From Petrosia ficiformis (lineage: Eukaryota > Porifera > Demospongiae > Haplosclerida > Petrosiidae), in contig OX345641.1 in the NCBI GenBank assembly GCA_947044365.1, positions 886,960 through 950,959 of the forward strand: a stretch of DNA of 64,000 nucleotides, in the 5' to 3' direction. Under the pieces are notes generated by a model that did no database searches, was not told the DNA's origin, and saw nothing but the letters and a program-made list of their open reading frames with translations. A program made the translations under genes and the position numbers. Position 1 is the stretch's first letter. The number at the start of each line of letters is the position of its first letter. This document shows positions 62,271 to 64,000 of the stretch, piece by piece.

Positions 62271-62511
62271 TTCAATTAAATTCACAACTTTCCATGCTAT
62301 GGGTACATGGCCTGCTGCAGAGCGTCACTGCAATAAATGGAAATGCAGCGTCAGTTGATTATATATGTAATATTAATGTGATAAACAGTAATTGTCATAA
62401 ACGTTATTCAATATTGATAATTAACTAACATACGTAAATATGTATGTACATTGTGTGTTTAAACATAAGCTGTAAATTGAAGTGTACATGGCTATTAACA
62501 ATTTTATCATA

Positions 62512-64000
62512 TTATCGTGTTCTGGAGAAGTCAAGTGGATTATCACTGATATTATCATGAATCTCCACAAACAATGGAACATATGTCAAGTAGTCTAAAA
62601 ACTCAATCACACCCTTTCCTTCGTGATTTAGACGATCAACAACCTATAGATAATAATAATAGTAATAATATAATTATAATTATAATATAATTATAATATA
62701 TTGTATGGCATCATTATGACATTATTCATTTTATGTAACCAATTTCAAATTAGATGTAGTTAAAGAGATTACTATTAATTTGCTATCTAATTAATCACGG
62801 TGATTTTGTAATGATTATAATATTATACTAGTACAGCTATAATATTAATTGATCACACTATACTCAACAAAAATCTCAATCAGTGTTTTTGATAATCTCT
62901 CTTTGGGCCAGATGGTGCAATCAATTATGATTATATTGTCACTAACAGCGTTAACTCTTTGTTAATTGCCTCAAGATGTGTTCCCAAATGGCGCGCACAC
63001 TAACCATTGTTGAGTCAGTTTGGCCCATGCTTCATCAAAACATATCAATAACTCTGAACATCAGGCTATTATAACTGAGTCTTCGACACCCAAAAGCAGA
63101 GTTTTTTTTAAAGAACTTGAGGGTTGTTTATGTGGTGAATCTGTGCTATAAATACTATGTACACTCAGCTTACAAATTCAACATGTTCTTGAGTTAATCC
63201 TCCTGCTTGTAATTCTACGGCCAGCGAACTTGATGTTACAACACCCTCTTGGTCATTAGCATCTGCTAGAAGATAAAAGAGTTCCTAGAGGAGAATGGAT
63301 ATATGAGAAATTGATGGGGAAAAATAGCTAGATAATTGATGACAGATGAATAGAGTGGTGGGTGGTTGCAGGACCACTGAGAGAGCAGAATGGCGGCAGG
63401 ATAAACCTTCAATAATTTATTGGACTAGCCACCTTGAAATTTATTAACTTATGTGTTTGAACTTATTTGTGTAAATCAGTGTGCTGTTGTTTTGTCCTTT
63501 AAACGAAACTATTAAAGATGGTCTGCCCTTCTCCTCAAACAGGTTTGGGCCAGGGGGAAATACCCCTTCCTTCTCCCTCTCCCTCTCTCTTAGTGTGCCC
63601 AGGTGTATGCAAAAAAATGGATGCATGAATAGGAAGGTGTAGAATGAATGTATAATAGAGGAAGGGAAAAGTGCACTATCAATTTTACTTTGCATTTCTT
63701 CATTTTAACTTCAAGTGCTTCAAAATCCATTGAATTGATCATTCGTTTCACCATATCTCTAAAACAAATGAATTATTTGTTTCAATGCGAATATGGTACA
63801 TTGTAATTATGTCAATTAATTCATAATTGTACTACAATATTACATGTCTATTGTAGTAGATATAATTATCCATATCCACATGATTTGTTATTATAGTAAT
63901 TTTCTTGATTTATTAAGTATTGTTGTTTATAAGTACTACTTTATGTCAATAAAATTTTTTTAAATGTGATTTGATATATACATAACTAAAACTCACTCCA
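62512..64000 (-). CDS. 3' exons of an EF-hand-like protein (5' end beyond window)
   Basis: Three exons with canonical splice sites join in frame: 63689-63758, 63174-63284 and 62512-62643, ending in TAA. A fourth exon appears to end at 63997 (donor GTGAGT) and continues off the right edge. The encoded 103-residue C-terminus has two helix-loop-helix-like stretches. One contains a loop resembling an EF-hand (D-A-N-D-Q-E-G followed by V and a hydrophobic helix). The other has G-K-G-V-I-E-F followed by Y-L-T-Y-V-P-L-F. The internal introns are phase 0, unlike the phase-1 death-fold genes, so this is an unrelated neighbour. The EF-hand call rests on motif shape only and I could not name a family. 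The loop is not a perfect calcium-binding consensus. Confidence 0.62.

Overview
This is eukaryotic, AT-rich, repeat-dense animal DNA with short phase-matched exons and GT-AG introns. Almost every gene lies on the minus strand. The proteins combine death-fold domains (Death, a CARD-like domain), ZU5/UPA domains and a ROC-COR GTPase. Large families of this kind occur in sponges and other early-branching animals. A demosponge (Amphimedon-like) is my best guess; it is inferred from protein style and base composition only.

Layout, in transcription order from right to left. (1) 62512-64000: the last exons of an EF-hand-like gene. (2) 51002-60658: gene Z, with three Death domains, coiled coils, two UPA-like domains, a ZU5-like domain, a CARD-like domain and a possible tail-anchor membrane segment. 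(3) 42883-49307: gene Y2. (4) 24273-37145: gene X2. (5) 14984-21403: gene Y1. (6) 1-8685: gene X1, cut by the left window edge. Y genes encode Death-Death-linker-UPA-ROC-COR-Death. X genes are a Y-like gene with a Z-like N-terminal half (three Death domains plus coiled coils) in front.

X1+Y1 and X2+Y2 are two copies of one tandem duplication with a period near 27.9 kb. Much of it is almost identical, but it is interrupted by clearly diverged patches, mainly the X Death-1 to Death-3 exons and first intron. The right breakpoint falls inside Z, so the left copy carries an orphan 3' end of Z downstream of X2. Haplotype duplication in the assembly must be excluded.

Exon models were built by hand from splice signals and reading phase. 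Almost all introns are phase 1, so most exons can be skipped or duplicated without breaking the frame. A linked feature is an array of tiny phase-1 cassette exons between the COR and C-terminal Death domains of X2. Likely function (inference): cytosolic scaffolds for innate immune or cell-death signalling, built by death-fold oligomerisation and gated by a ROC GTPase, with Z possibly on a membrane.

The rest is intron and spacer: tandem repeats (tetranucleotide, 19-bp, 24-bp and about 25-bp units), several MITE families with visible terminal inverted repeats, a tRNA-like SINE, and a 1-kb inverted-repeat element carrying a Crypton/DUF3504-like ORF.
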